DNA of 64,000 nucleotides. Origin: SXTU01 sp964496695. GTDB lineage: Bacteria; Verrucomicrobiota; Verrucomicrobiia; Limisphaerales; SXTU01. The translations under genes were made by a program, and so were the position numbers. A model generated the notes under the pieces. It did no database searches, was not told the DNA's origin, and saw only the letters and a program-made list of their open reading frames with translations. Each line of letters begins with the position of its first letter. Positions within the stretch are counted from its first letter, which is position 1. Positions 24,998-34,801 of the stretch are shown here, piece after piece. The stretch is taken from NCBI GenBank assembly GCA_964496695.1, contig CAZCBE010000020.1:9553-73552 (forward strand), given 5' to 3'.

Positions 24998-26590
24998 ATG
25001 CCAGAAACCACCCCTCCTTCATCCTCCGAGGCACCGCAGGTAACGAGCGGCAAGCGGACCCGGCAGCGTCATCAGTGGCACCTGATGTATTATGCGCTGG
25101 CCGCGTTCAACATCCTGACCGTCGCCTTCACCCTCCGGCTCAACCACCAGATGCAGGAGGCCTTCGCCCGCAGTGTCGAAGTGAGCCACTCGTGGGACCG
25201 GCGGCTGCAGGATTACGGAAATCTTTACGGTCTGGCCCAGACCGTGCAGGCCCGCTGCAACGACGTCTTCATCACCAAGGACGTGGCCCGGCAACGGGAC
25301 GAGATGCGCGCGGCCCATATGAATTTCAAGAGCCGCATCCGGGCCAAGCGCGGGGAGGCGATCATCGCCACGGAGGGCGCCGAAAGCGCGAAGCTGATGG
25401 AGGAGTTTGACAAGCTCCGCACCGCCGTCGAGGGCATGGTGGAGACGGCGGAGGATTTGTTCGACCGGTTCAACTCGGACACGGCGGAGGCCGCCTCCCG
25501 GCGGCTGGTCCACGTCAACCGGGACTACGCGCTGATCATGGCCGTGCTGTCCGAGCTGCGGCTCAAGGTCAGCAGCATCCAGACGCGCATCTTCGACCAG
25601 CAGATGGAGGAGGTCGCCCGCCTGCGGCGCCTGGAATACGTGGTGGCCATCCTGGTGCTGGTGATGCTCGGGAGCGCGGTCTTCTACGGGGAACGCATCA
25701 CCCGTCGCATGAACTCGGACGCCGAGGCGCTGGACCGCGCCCAGCACGAGCTGGTGGACACCGCCCGCCGGGCGGGCATGGCGGAGATCGCCACCGGGGT
25801 GCTGCACAACGTCGGCAACGTGCTCAACAGCGTGAACGTCTCCGCCTCGCTCGTAGCCGAGAGCGTCCGCAAGTCCAAGGTCACCAACGTCGAGCGGGTG
25901 GCCAAGATGCTGACCGAGCAGGAGGCTAAACTGGGCGAATTCCTGACCAATGACCCCAAGGGCAAGCAGGTGCCGGCTTTCCTCCGCACGCTGTCCACGC
26001 ACCTGCTGGAGGAGCAGGCGCGCGCGCTCAAGGAGCTCGATTCGCTAGGCCAGAGCGTCGAGCATGTGAAGTCCATCATCGCGATGCAGCAGAACTACGC
26101 GAAGGTCACGGGCATTCACGAGACGATGGGCGTGGTGGACGTGGTCGAGGATGCGCTGCGGCTCAACGCCATCTCCTTCACCCGCCATGAGATCAAGGTG
26201 CGGCGGGAGTTCGACGCCAAGCCGACCGCGACCCTGGAGCGGCACAAGGTCATGCAAATCCTGGTGAACCTGCTCACCAACGCCAAGCACGCGCTCGACA
26301 AGCCTGAGGTGAAAGACAAGACTCTCACCGTGCGCGTCGCCCTGAATGGCAACGATTTTGTCCGCATTTCCGTCGTGGACACCGGCTCCGGCATCTCGCC
26401 GGAGAGCATGGCGCGTCTCTTCCAGCATGGCTTCACGACCAAGCCGCAGGGCCACGGCTTCGGCCTGCACCATGGGGCGCTGGCGGCGAAGGAGATGGGC
26501 GGCACCCTCAGCGCACACAGCGAAGGCGAAGGCAAGGGGGCCGTCTTCACGCTGGAAATCCCCGTGCGCCCGCCGGAGGGGAAGGCTTGA
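24998..26590 (+). CDS. Membrane histidine kinase with HNxGN-type H-box
   Basis: 530 aa with two membrane helices (about 29-48 and 210-230) flanking a helical extracytoplasmic domain with 4-helix-bundle MCP-like character. The cytoplasmic part has an unusual phosphoacceptor region (GVLHNVGNVLNSVNV, His270) instead of HExxN, then a HATPase_c (NLLTNAKHAL, DTGSGISPE, GFGLHHGA). There is no receiver domain, so phosphate must go to a partner, perhaps a receiver of one of the flanking hybrid kinases. It starts 10 bp after the first kinase stop. The ligand is unknown. Confidence 0.9.
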   Translation: MPETTPPSSSEAPQVTSGKRTRQRHQWHLMYYALAAFNILTVAFTLRLNHQMQEAFARSVEVSHSWDRRLQDYGNLYGLAQTVQARCNDVFITKDVARQRDEMRAAHMNFKSRIRAKRGEAIIATEGAESAKLMEEFDKLRTAVEGMVETAEDLFDRFNSDTAEAASRRLVHVNRDYALIMAVLSELRLKVSSIQTRIFDQQMEEVARLRRLEYVVAILVLVMLGSAVFYGERITRRMNSDAEALDRAQHELVDTARRAGMAEIATGVLHNVGNVLNSVNVSASLVAESVRKSKVTNVERVAKMLTEQEAKLGEFLTNDPKGKQVPAFLRTLSTHLLEEQARALKELDSLGQSVEHVKSIIAMQQNYAKVTGIHETMGVVDVVEDALRLNAISFTRHEIKVRREFDAKPTATLERHKVMQILVNLLTNAKHALDKPEVKDKTLTVRVALNGNDFVRISVVDTGSGISPESMARLFQHGFTTKPQGHGFGLHHGALAAKEMGGTLSAHSEGEGKGAVFTLEIPVRPPEGKA

Positions 26591-26618
26591 TTCCGATGAA
26601 CCCCGCCTTTGAACTGGT

Positions 26619-26700
26619 CCGTGTTGCGTGTTCCGTGCTGCGTGTTTCAAGCGCCCGGCACGCAGCAGCACGCAACACGCAACACGCAACACGCAGCACG
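26619..26700. repeat. Inverted heptanucleotide repeats (CACGCAA family)
   Basis: A left tract of GTGTTGC/GTGTTCC/GTGCTGC units (about 26621-26648) is the inverse of a right tract of CACGCAA units (about 26659-26700). Both have period 7 and can form a long hairpin. It separates the second and third kinase genes and reads in frame into the third (NTQHATRNTQH). Confidence 0.88.
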
Positions 26701-26705
26701 TTTTA

Positions 26706-29126
26706 ATGCACCGCATCCTCGTCATCGACGACAACCGCGCGATCCACGAAGACTTCCGGAAGATCCTCTGTCCGGCGTCGGCGGCCGTGGCGGATCTCAG
26801 CGCGGCGGAGGCGGCGTTGTTCGGCGACGAGGTGCCGCGGGAGACCAAGTCCGAATACGAGATGGACTCGGCCTACCAAGGGCAGGAGGCGCTGGCGCTG
26901 GTCAGCAAGTCCGTCATGGCGAACCGGCCCTACAGTTTGGCGTTCGTGGATGTTCGGATGCCGCCCGGCTGGGACGGCATCGAGACGATCACCCGCCTCT
27001 GGCAGGCCGATCCGCATCTGCAATGCGTGATCTGCACCGCCTACTCGGATTATTCCTGGGAGGAGATGGTCGGGAAGCTGGGCCGCAATGACCGGCTGCT
27101 GATCCTCAAGAAGCCCTTCGACAACGTCGAGGTCAGCCAGCTCGTCGTCGCGCTCACCGAGAAGTGGACGCTCGCCCGGCAGGCCCGTTCGCAGATGCGG
27201 AACATGGAGTCGCTCGTCTCGGAGCGCACCTCCCAGCTCGAGAAGTCCGTGGCGCTCACGCAGGCCACGCTCGACTCCACGGCGGACGGCATCCTGGTGG
27301 TGAACCAGGAGGGCCGCATGGCCGGCTACAACAAAAAGTTCCTCGCCATCTGGAACCTGCCGCCCTCGCTCATCGAGTCGAAGCATTACCAGGACATGCT
27401 CAATGCCGTGCTCTGGCAGATCAAGGACCCGGAAGGCTTCAACAAGAAGTTCCGCGAGCTGAACGACACGCCTGAGGCCGCGAGCTACGATCTGATCGAG
27501 TTCGTGGACGGGCGCATCTTCGAGCGCTATTCGCAGCCCCAGCGCGTGGGCGACCAGATCGCCGGGCGTGTGTGGAGCTTCCGGGACATCACCGAACGCA
27601 AGAAGGCCGAGCGCAAGATCCTCCAGCAGGCCAGCCTCATTGATCTTGCCCAGGACGCCATCATTGTCCGTGATCTTGGCCACTGGATCACCTCGTGGAA
27701 CAAGGGTGCCGAGCGCCTCTTTGGCTGGACCTCGGAGGAGATCAAGGGCCGACAGGTGACCGAGCTGCTCTACCGCGATGCCACGGCCTTCGAGGCCGCG
27801 CAGAAGGAGCTGCTTGAAAAGGGTGCGTGGAGCGGCGAAATCCGCCAGCTCACCAAGAGCGGGCAGGAGGTCGTGGTCAGCTCGCGCTGGACGCTGGTGC
27901 GCGACGAGGAGGAGCACCCGAGCGCGGTCCTGGCCATCAACACCGACATCACCGAAAAGAAGAAGCTCGAGGCCCAGTTCCTCCGCTCGCAGCGCATGGA
28001 GAGCATCGGCACCCTCGCCGGTGGCGTGGCGCACGACCTGAACAACATCCTCGCGCCCATCATGATGTCCGCCCCGCTTCTGCGGCAGGGCCTGGGCCCG
28101 CGCGAGACCGAGACGCTCATCAACAACATCGAGACCAGCGCCCAGCGCGGCGCGGACATCGTGAAGCAGTTGCTGGCCTTCGCGCGCGGCATGGAGGGTG
28201 AGCGCGTGGTGGTCAACCTGCGGCACATGGTGGATGAGATTGCGAAGATTGTCCGCGAGACGTTCCCGAAGAACATGACCGTCCAGGCCAAGTCCAGCCG
28301 GGACCTCTGGCCGATCATCGGCGACCCGACGCACATCCATCAGGTCCTGCTGAATCTTTGCATCAACGCTCGGGATGCGATGCCCAACGGCGGCTCCATC
28401 ACCATCGTCGCCGAGAACATGCAGATTGATGACCACTACGCCAGTTTTGACGCCGAGGCAAAGAAGGGGCCTTACGTCGTCCTCCGCGTCGCCGACACCG
28501 GCACGGGCATCCCGGCCGAGATTCTCGACAAGATTTTTGACCCGTTCTTCACCACCAAGGAGCATGGCAAGGGCACGGGCCTGGGCCTTTCCACCGTGCT
28601 GGGCATCGCGAAGAGCCACGGTGGCTTCCTGAACGTCGCCAGTGAACTGAGCAAGGGCACGACCTTCTCCTGCTTCTTCCCGGCGACGCCCAACGCCAAG
28701 GTCGAAGTGCGCGCCGAAAAGAAGCCGCTTCCGCGCGGCCGGGGCGAGACCATCCTCGTGGTGGACGACGAGCCGGGCATCCTGAATGCCGCCCGCCGCC
28801 TGCTCGAAACCAACGGCTACAAGGTCATCACCAGCAGCGACGGCGTCGAGGCCCTCGCCGTCTATGCCCAGAACAAGGAGGCCATCAAGGCCGTCCTCAC
28901 CGATGTGATGATGCCCGTCATGGACGGCGCGGCCATGATGCGCGTGCTCAAGAAACTGGAGCCGAACATCAGGGTCATCGCCACCAGCGGCATTGACCAG
29001 GATGCGAAGTTCGAGGAGTTGAAAGCCCTCGGCATGAAGGCCTTCATCGCCAAGCCCTACACGGCTGAGAAGATCCTTACGGCGCTGCGTGACCTGTTTG
29101 AGGGTGACGCGCCCAAGCCCGACTGA
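26706..29126 (+). CDS. Hybrid sensor histidine kinase (REC-PAS-PAS-HisKA-HATPase-REC)
   Basis: 806 aa from ATG 26706 (MHRILVIDDN); the frame extends upstream only through repeat DNA. The N-terminal receiver is intact (Asp82 in FVDVRMPPGWDG, Lys in LKKPF). A coiled-coil linker and two PAS domains (about 190-300 and 300-425) follow, then HisKA with VAHDLNN (His443), HATPase_c (NARDAMPNGG, GTGLGL) and a C-terminal receiver (Asp733 in LTDVMMPVMDG). The kinase core is about 70% identical by eye to that of the first kinase, so the two probably arose by duplication. The glcE-like gene follows after 14 bp. Confidence 0.92.
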   Translation: MHRILVIDDNRAIHEDFRKILCPASAAVADLSAAEAALFGDEVPRETKSEYEMDSAYQGQEALALVSKSVMANRPYSLAFVDVRMPPGWDGIETITRLWQADPHLQCVICTAYSDYSWEEMVGKLGRNDRLLILKKPFDNVEVSQLVVALTEKWTLARQARSQMRNMESLVSERTSQLEKSVALTQATLDSTADGILVVNQEGRMAGYNKKFLAIWNLPPSLIESKHYQDMLNAVLWQIKDPEGFNKKFRELNDTPEAASYDLIEFVDGRIFERYSQPQRVGDQIAGRVWSFRDITERKKAERKILQQASLIDLAQDAIIVRDLGHWITSWNKGAERLFGWTSEEIKGRQVTELLYRDATAFEAAQKELLEKGAWSGEIRQLTKSGQEVVVSSRWTLVRDEEEHPSAVLAINTDITEKKKLEAQFLRSQRMESIGTLAGGVAHDLNNILAPIMMSAPLLRQGLGPRETETLINNIETSAQRGADIVKQLLAFARGMEGERVVVNLRHMVDEIAKIVRETFPKNMTVQAKSSRDLWPIIGDPTHIHQVLLNLCINARDAMPNGGSITIVAENMQIDDHYASFDAEAKKGPYVVLRVADTGTGIPAEILDKIFDPFFTTKEHGKGTGLGLSTVLGIAKSHGGFLNVASELSKGTTFSCFFPATPNAKVEVRAEKKPLPRGRGETILVVDDEPGILNAARRLLETNGYKVITSSDGVEALAVYAQNKEAIKAVLTDVMMPVMDGAAMMRVLKKLEPNIRVIATSGIDQDAKFEELKALGMKAFIAKPYTAEKILTALRDLFEGDAPKPD

Positions 29127-29140
29127 GCCGTCATGCGCCG

Positions 29141-30133
29141 ATGACGCTCCAGCCTGCCAGTCTCGCCGACCTGTCCCGTCAGCTTGCGGAGTGTCATGCA
29201 GCCAGCCGTCCGGTGGCCGCCGTTGACCTTGCCGCCTTGGCCGCCGTCCGGGATTACACCCCGGAAGACATGACCGTGACCGTGGAGGCCGGGGTGAACC
29301 TGGCCGAACTACAGGGCCAGCTCGCCGCGCGCGGCCAGTGGCTGCCCATTGATCCGCCGCACGCGGCGCGCGTCACCATCCGCCAGCTCCTGGGCGAGAA
29401 TCTCTCCGGCCCGCGCCGCTGTGGGTTTGGGACAATCCGCGAGCACCTCATCGGTCTTGAAGCGGTGCTGGCCGACGGCCGGGTCACCCACTCCGGCGGC
29501 AAGGTCGTGAAGAACGTCGCCGGCTACGATCTGCTGAAACTCTTCGTGGGTGCGCGCGACAGCCTCGGCATTATCACCGCCGCCACGTTCAAGCTCCGCC
29601 CGCTTCCGGCTACCGAGGAGTTCGCCAGCGTGAAGTTTGACACCCTGGCGGAAGCGCTGGCCATGGTGGAGTCAGTCCTGGCCTCCCCGCTCACGCCGGT
29701 CGTGCTGGACTTGGACAACCTCCAGCTCGTCCCCGGCCAGCCGTTCACGTTTACAGTCAGTGCCGCCTTCGCGGGCACGTTTGAAGAAGTTGCCTGGCAA
29801 CGAACCAGCGCCGCACAACTCGGCTTTCCTGCCAGCGCCCCGGGCGCAGCTACTGGATCGCAGGCAGGCACACCGCTGACGCCGTTGCCGCGCGACAGCA
29901 TTTTTTGGAACGACCCTTCAGTCCTCGTTTCGCACTGCTCCGTGCTGCCCTCGAAGCTTGGATCTGCTGTGTCAACGCTCGGTCAGACGCCCTTTATCGC
30001 CCGGGCGGCCAACGGGATCATCTATCACCACGGAGCGGTTGCGCCGCGTCCGGTGGGCTCCGCCTCCACGCTGGCGCAGCGCTTGAAACAAACCTTCGAC
30101 CCGCACCATATCCTGCCTGCCGCACCGGTATGA
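29141..30133 (+). CDS. glcE: Glycolate oxidase FAD-binding subunit (GlcE-like)
   Basis: The 330-aa protein has the PCMH-type FAD-binding half (TPEDMTVTVEAGVNLAELQGQLAARGQWLPIDPP; LSGPRRCGFGTIREHLIGLEAVLADGRV; GKVVKNVAGYDLLKLFVGARDSLGIIT) and a shorter cap. The length fits GlcE rather than GlcD. GlcE works with GlcD and GlcF to oxidise glycolate to glyoxylate at the membrane. No glcD is found within the window. Next in the same direction is glcF. Confidence 0.85.
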   Translation: MTLQPASLADLSRQLAECHAASRPVAAVDLAALAAVRDYTPEDMTVTVEAGVNLAELQGQLAARGQWLPIDPPHAARVTIRQLLGENLSGPRRCGFGTIREHLIGLEAVLADGRVTHSGGKVVKNVAGYDLLKLFVGARDSLGIITAATFKLRPLPATEEFASVKFDTLAEALAMVESVLASPLTPVVLDLDNLQLVPGQPFTFTVSAAFAGTFEEVAWQRTSAAQLGFPASAPGAATGSQAGTPLTPLPRDSIFWNDPSVLVSHCSVLPSKLGSAVSTLGQTPFIARAANGIIYHHGAVAPRPVGSASTLAQRLKQTFDPHHILPAAPV

Positions 30134-30173
30134 GTCTCCTGAAACTTCCGCGCTGCGTTCGTCCCGCTGGTAT

Positions 30174-30272
30174 GGAGTCCCGCTTTCAGGCGGCGGGGTG
30201 CTCGACCGTCGGTGGCCATTCTGCGCAGCGTCAGGACCGTGGCCACGTTCCACCGGCTGAAGCCGGGACTCC
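30174..30272. repeat. Family G inverted repeat between glcE and glcF
   Basis: GGAGTCCCGCTTTCAGGCGG (30174) and the inverse CACCGGCTGAAGCCGGGACT... to 30272 pair over about 23 bp. The 30134-30335 gap holds no gene. Confidence 0.8.
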
Positions 30273-30335
30273 GAGCGCGGTTCATGGCGCAAGGGAGTGG
30301 CGACAATCTGGCATCCATCCGCCGAGGCTTCCGGT

Positions 30336-31595
<1,260 letters not shown>

Positions 31596-31634
31596 GCGCG
31601 GCAGCCGCAATCTGCTGCTCAGCAGGATAAATCC

Positions 31635-32324
31635 ATGAGCCCTCGCGAATTTCAAATCAGCACTGATACCGCCTCGATGGTGGTCGGAGACAGCGAGGCG
31701 ATTGCCAGGCTCGTTCGTGACGCAGCATCGAATCCAGAAAAGGTGGAGGAATACTTGGCTGATCTCGGCAATGAACCGTGTTCTGGTCAAATCGTGATGC
31801 TTTCAATCGGGTCCGATGGGGTGTTCGCCGTCACGCTTGAAATCCTTGGTGAACCTCGGATTGGTCAGTTTTCAACCGCTTCGAACCGGCTTCCTGAGGT
31901 TCAAATTGGTGGTGGAAGCATGACTCTCTGTGCTCCGGAAGATATCGTCGCTGGAAATTCGGAGGCGATGGAAGTCATCAAGTGTTCAAGCGGCGTGTAT
32001 GGCGTGCTGGCTGTCCCTGCAATCTCGGACCGAAGAGTGTTGGTCCAGTTGGCACTACGCGAGTCTGGTGAGCAGGATTCTACAGCACAGTCTGGCATGA
32101 AGCGGGGGCAGATGGTGCAAGCGACCGGCCCCCGAAACATGTTGATCGGATTTACCCTGGCCGGCGCGACTCTGGCCACGATCGCTTTCGTCCTGATTCT
32201 AGGATGTCTGCGAGTTGTCGGTTCGGTAGTTTCAATTGGCCCTTGGTATGCGTGGACATTCGTTGGCGGATTCGTTCTGTTCCTGTTCGCCTCGGTGTTG
32301 ATTCTTGCTCAGCGTAAGGAATGA
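31635..32324 (+). CDS. Hypothetical membrane protein, two C-terminal helices
   Basis: The 229-aa protein was not recognised. Residues 1-155 look soluble (an acidic, beta-rich segment, ending near LALRESGEQ), and two membrane helices follow (about 165-190 and 200-222) with a short KE tail, so the N-terminal part is probably on one side of the inner membrane. A GGATAA Shine-Dalgarno-like box lies 6 bp upstream of ATG 31635. Base composition is clearly lower in GC than the flanking glcF and SDR genes, suggesting a different history. Confidence 0.65.
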   Translation: MSPREFQISTDTASMVVGDSEAIARLVRDAASNPEKVEEYLADLGNEPCSGQIVMLSIGSDGVFAVTLEILGEPRIGQFSTASNRLPEVQIGGGSMTLCAPEDIVAGNSEAMEVIKCSSGVYGVLAVPAISDRRVLVQLALRESGEQDSTAQSGMKRGQMVQATGPRNMLIGFTLAGATLATIAFVLILGCLRVVGSVVSIGPWYAWTFVGGFVLFLFASVLILAQRKE

Positions 32325-32394
32325 AACTTGATGAGTGCATCATTTTGATGCTGCTCGGAAAACAGCAGCCTGGCGTGAAAGCTGGATTTGCACT

Positions 32395-32423
32395 TTGACA
32401 CTGGTGTTGCACCCGCCACCCTC
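32395..32423 (+). promoter_or_regulatory. Possible promoter for the SDR gene, near-leaderless
   Basis: A perfect TTGACA lies at 32395-32400. At the expected 17-bp spacing the -10 is weak (ACCCTC, 32418-32423), and the ATG follows 6 bp later, which would give an almost leaderless mRNA like that proposed at 45745-45783. Confidence 0.4.
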
Positions 32424-32428
32424 TTCCC

Positions 32429-33187
32429 ATGAGCACTGACAAGAAACTCTCCGGCAAGGTCGCCATCATCACCGGCGCGAGCAAGGGGCTGGGCAAGGCG
32501 ATGGCCCTCGCCTTCGCCGACGCGGGCGCGCGCCTCGCGCTGGCCTCGCGTGATGCCAAGCTGCTTGCCGAAGTTCAGGCGGCCTGTCGCGAGCGCGGAG
32601 CCGAAGCGGAGTTTTACCCAGTGGACGTGACCAGCGAGGCTCAGGTTGAGCAGTTGAAGCAGGACGTGCTCGCCCGCTTCGGCAAGGTCACCATCCTCGT
32701 CAACAACGCCGGCATCAACATCCGCAAGCCCGTCACCGATTTCACACTCGCCGAATGGCACCAGGTGCTCGACACGAACCTCACCAGCGTCTTCCTCATG
32801 TGCCGCGCCTTCGTGCCACACATCGAGACGGGCTGCGGCCGCATCATCAGCCTCGCTTCGATGATGGCGCACATCTCCATCGCGCACCGCGTGCCCTACT
32901 CGGCCAGCAAGGCCGGCGTCATGGGCCTCACCAAATCGCTCGCCCTCGAACTCGCGGCGAAGGGCATCACCGTCAACGCCATCAGCCCTGGTCCCGTGAT
33001 GACGGAAATCAACACCCCGATCCTCAACAACCCGGAACTGCTGGCCAAGTTCACCGCCCAGCTTCCTGTGGGCCGGTTCGGCCAGCCGGAGGAAGTCGCC
33101 GCACTCGCGGTCTTTCTCGCGTCCGGCGACTCCGGCTTCATCACCGGCACCGATGTGGTGATTGATGGCGGTTGGATGGCGCAATGA
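32429..33187 (+). CDS. Short-chain dehydrogenase/reductase
   Basis: This 252-aa classical SDR has TGASKGLG (NAD(P)-binding TGxxxGxG), VNNAGIN, the Ser in SLASMMAH and the YSASK catalytic Tyr/Lys. The adjacent C-terminal block SGFITGTDVVIDGGW completes the pattern. Best described as gluconate 5-dehydrogenase- or 3-oxoacyl-ACP reductase-like; the substrate cannot be decided. The next gene overlaps by 4 bp (ATGA). Confidence 0.92.
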   Translation: MSTDKKLSGKVAIITGASKGLGKAMALAFADAGARLALASRDAKLLAEVQAACRERGAEAEFYPVDVTSEAQVEQLKQDVLARFGKVTILVNNAGINIRKPVTDFTLAEWHQVLDTNLTSVFLMCRAFVPHIETGCGRIISLASMMAHISIAHRVPYSASKAGVMGLTKSLALELAAKGITVNAISPGPVMTEINTPILNNPELLAKFTAQLPVGRFGQPEEVAALAVFLASGDSGFITGTDVVIDGGWMAQ

Positions 33188-33462
33188 GCGAGCCCGCCCC
33201 CCAGCCTGAGTCTCTGTCGGTCGCACCGGTCCCCCAGCCGATTCGCGGGCCGGGCCGGCTGCAAACCTTCGGCCGTCGCGCGCTGGCGACCGTGCTGCTC
33301 GTGATCTTCCTGCTGTGGCTGGAAGAACTCTTTGCGGACCCGCAAACCCGGCAGGGCTGGAAGCTCAAAGTGATGATGGTCCTGATTCCGCTCGGGCTGG
33401 CGGGCACCACCGCGCTGCTGCTGGCCTGGCGGCGGGAACGGCAGAACCGTCGGCCGGGTTGA
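33184..33462 (+). CDS. Small membrane protein coupled to the SDR gene
   Basis: 92 aa from ATG 33184, overlapping the SDR stop (ATGA). A Pro-rich N-terminus precedes two hydrophobic helices (about residues 33-50 and 62-80), and the C-terminus is Arg-rich. No family recognised. Translational coupling suggests co-expression with the SDR. Confidence 0.65.
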   Translation: MSEPAPQPESLSVAPVPQPIRGPGRLQTFGRRALATVLLVIFLLWLEELFADPQTRQGWKLKVMMVLIPLGLAGTTALLLAWRRERQNRRPG

Positions 33463-33467
33463 GGTGG

Positions 33468-33540
33468 TGGGCCTGCTCGGATTTGAACCGAGGACCAAAC
33501 GATTATGAGTCGTCTGCTCTAACCGCTGAGCTACAGGCCC
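33468..33540 (-). tRNA. tRNA with CAT anticodon, most like tRNA-Ile2 (lysidine type)
   Basis: On the minus strand the acceptor GGGCCTG pairs with CAGGCCC. D-arm GCTCAGCGGTTAGAGC, anticodon stem GACGA/TCGTT around loop CTCATAA, T-arm CTCGG-TTCAAAT-CCGAG, and encoded CCA at 33465-33467. The anticodon arm GACTCATAATCG...TTGGTC closely resembles E. coli tRNA-Ile2 (CAU), whose C34 becomes lysidine to read AUA, rather than elongator tRNA-Met. Generic tools may label it Met. Confidence 0.88.
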
Positions 33541-33969
33541 AATAAGAACTGAGGACACGAGGCTTGCGCGCCCGGAAAGCTGCCGGGAACGGAAGCCGTT
33601 TCGGAGCCAGCACACCCCACCGAAACGTGGGATGTATCCTGTCGGAGTTGCTTCAAAGACGCAAGGGGCGGGACGGGCTCCATGCTTCCCGGCCTGTGAC
33701 CAACCTCACCTTTGGGAGAGCGGCCACTCAGTGCAATCGCTGCCGGCGCGGGCCGCCGTTCATGGGGCAAGACTGGACGCACCCGCTTGGAAACCATCCC
33801 CACTCGGCGGCGGCAAGTCCCCGGCACAGGTCCAGGGCTCACGGCCCAAAGCATTCGATCTATGATTCCACTTGAAGCCCTCCGCAGTGGGGAAGTGACT
33901 GTCACCGCTAATTCTCCGCTCGCTCATTTCCTTCCGGTCAGCTTCACTCTTATCCCGTCAGCCACCGTG
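33541..33969. other. Intergenic stretch between tRNA and arsM-like gene
   Basis: About 430 bp with no recognisable gene. The arsM frame is open upstream to about 33712, but the residues there do not resemble arsenite methyltransferases, so the stretch is treated as non-coding leader. Confidence 0.55.
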
Positions 33970-34785
33970 ATGAAAACGACTGCTCCGCCAGTTCCCCAAG
34001 GACCACATGCTGTGCGTGCTGAAGTTCGCAAAGCCTACGCCTCCCTCGCCCAACGGGCTTCGGCCTGCGGACCAGATGCCGCTGCGTCCACATGCTGTGG
34101 CGGGGGCGGTCCGCCCGCCATCGGCGCGGAGCGCCTTGGATATCGCAGCGATGAGATTGCGGCCGCGCCGGAAGGTTCGAATCTCGGTCTCGGCTGCGGC
34201 AATCCCCACGCCATCGCGGCGCTGAAGACGGGCGAGACTGTCCTTGACCTCGGCTGCGGCGCGGGCTTTGACTGCTTTCTCGCGGCCCGGGCTGTTGGCC
34301 CGACCGGACGCGTCCTCGGCGTGGACATGACGATGGCGATGGTGCTGAAAGCGCGTGACAACGTGGCCAAGGTCGGCGTCCCCCACGTCGAGTTCCGGCT
34401 CGGCGAAATCGAGTCGTTGCCAGTGGACTCAAATTCGGTGGACGTGGTCATTTCCAACTGCGTCATCAACCTTTCGCCCGATAAAGCCAGGGCCTTCAGC
34501 GACGCCTTCCGTGTGCTCAAGCGCGGTGGTCGGATCGCCATCACCGACACTGTGCGCACGGCTGACCTGCCGGCTGGCATCCTCGCCGATCTGGCCGCGC
34601 ACTGTGGCTGTGTGGCCGGGGCGGCTTCAGTCGAGGAGTTGGAGACGATGTTGCGCGCCGCGGGCTTTGTGAACATCCGCATCCAGCCCATGGACACCAG
34701 CCGCGAGTTCATCCACGACTGGCTGCCGGGGAAGAACCCGGGGGACTATGTGGTGTCGGCGAGCATCGAGGCGGTAAAGCCTTAG
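33970..34785 (+). CDS. arsM: Arsenite methyltransferase-like SAM enzyme (ArsM family)
   Basis: 271 aa from ATG 33970 (MKTTAPPVP). The SAM-binding core is VLDLGCGAGFDCFLAARAVG with GVDM. The conserved arsenite-binding Cys positions are visible in VVISNCVINLSPDK and in AAHCGCVAGA; STCCGGGG lies near the N-terminus. ArsM methylates As(III) stepwise using S-adenosylmethionine. No arsR, arsB or arsC gene is adjacent, so it stands alone, and regulation cannot be inferred. Alternative: a related methyltransferase. Confidence 0.85.
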   Translation: MKTTAPPVPQGPHAVRAEVRKAYASLAQRASACGPDAAASTCCGGGGPPAIGAERLGYRSDEIAAAPEGSNLGLGCGNPHAIAALKTGETVLDLGCGAGFDCFLAARAVGPTGRVLGVDMTMAMVLKARDNVAKVGVPHVEFRLGEIESLPVDSNSVDVVISNCVINLSPDKARAFSDAFRVLKRGGRIAITDTVRTADLPAGILADLAAHCGCVAGAASVEELETMLRAAGFVNIRIQPMDTSREFIHDWLPGKNPGDYVVSASIEAVKP

Positions 34786-34801
34786 CGGGGGGCATGTTCG
34801 C

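Noticed and set aside
22840..25053. Long minus-strand frame (737 codons) opposite the first hybrid kinase
   Set aside because: The plus strand has clear PAS, HisKA and receiver motifs; the minus translation has none.
26703..28619. Minus-strand frame (638 codons) opposite the third kinase
   Set aside because: Antisense of the kinase; no motif or start context.
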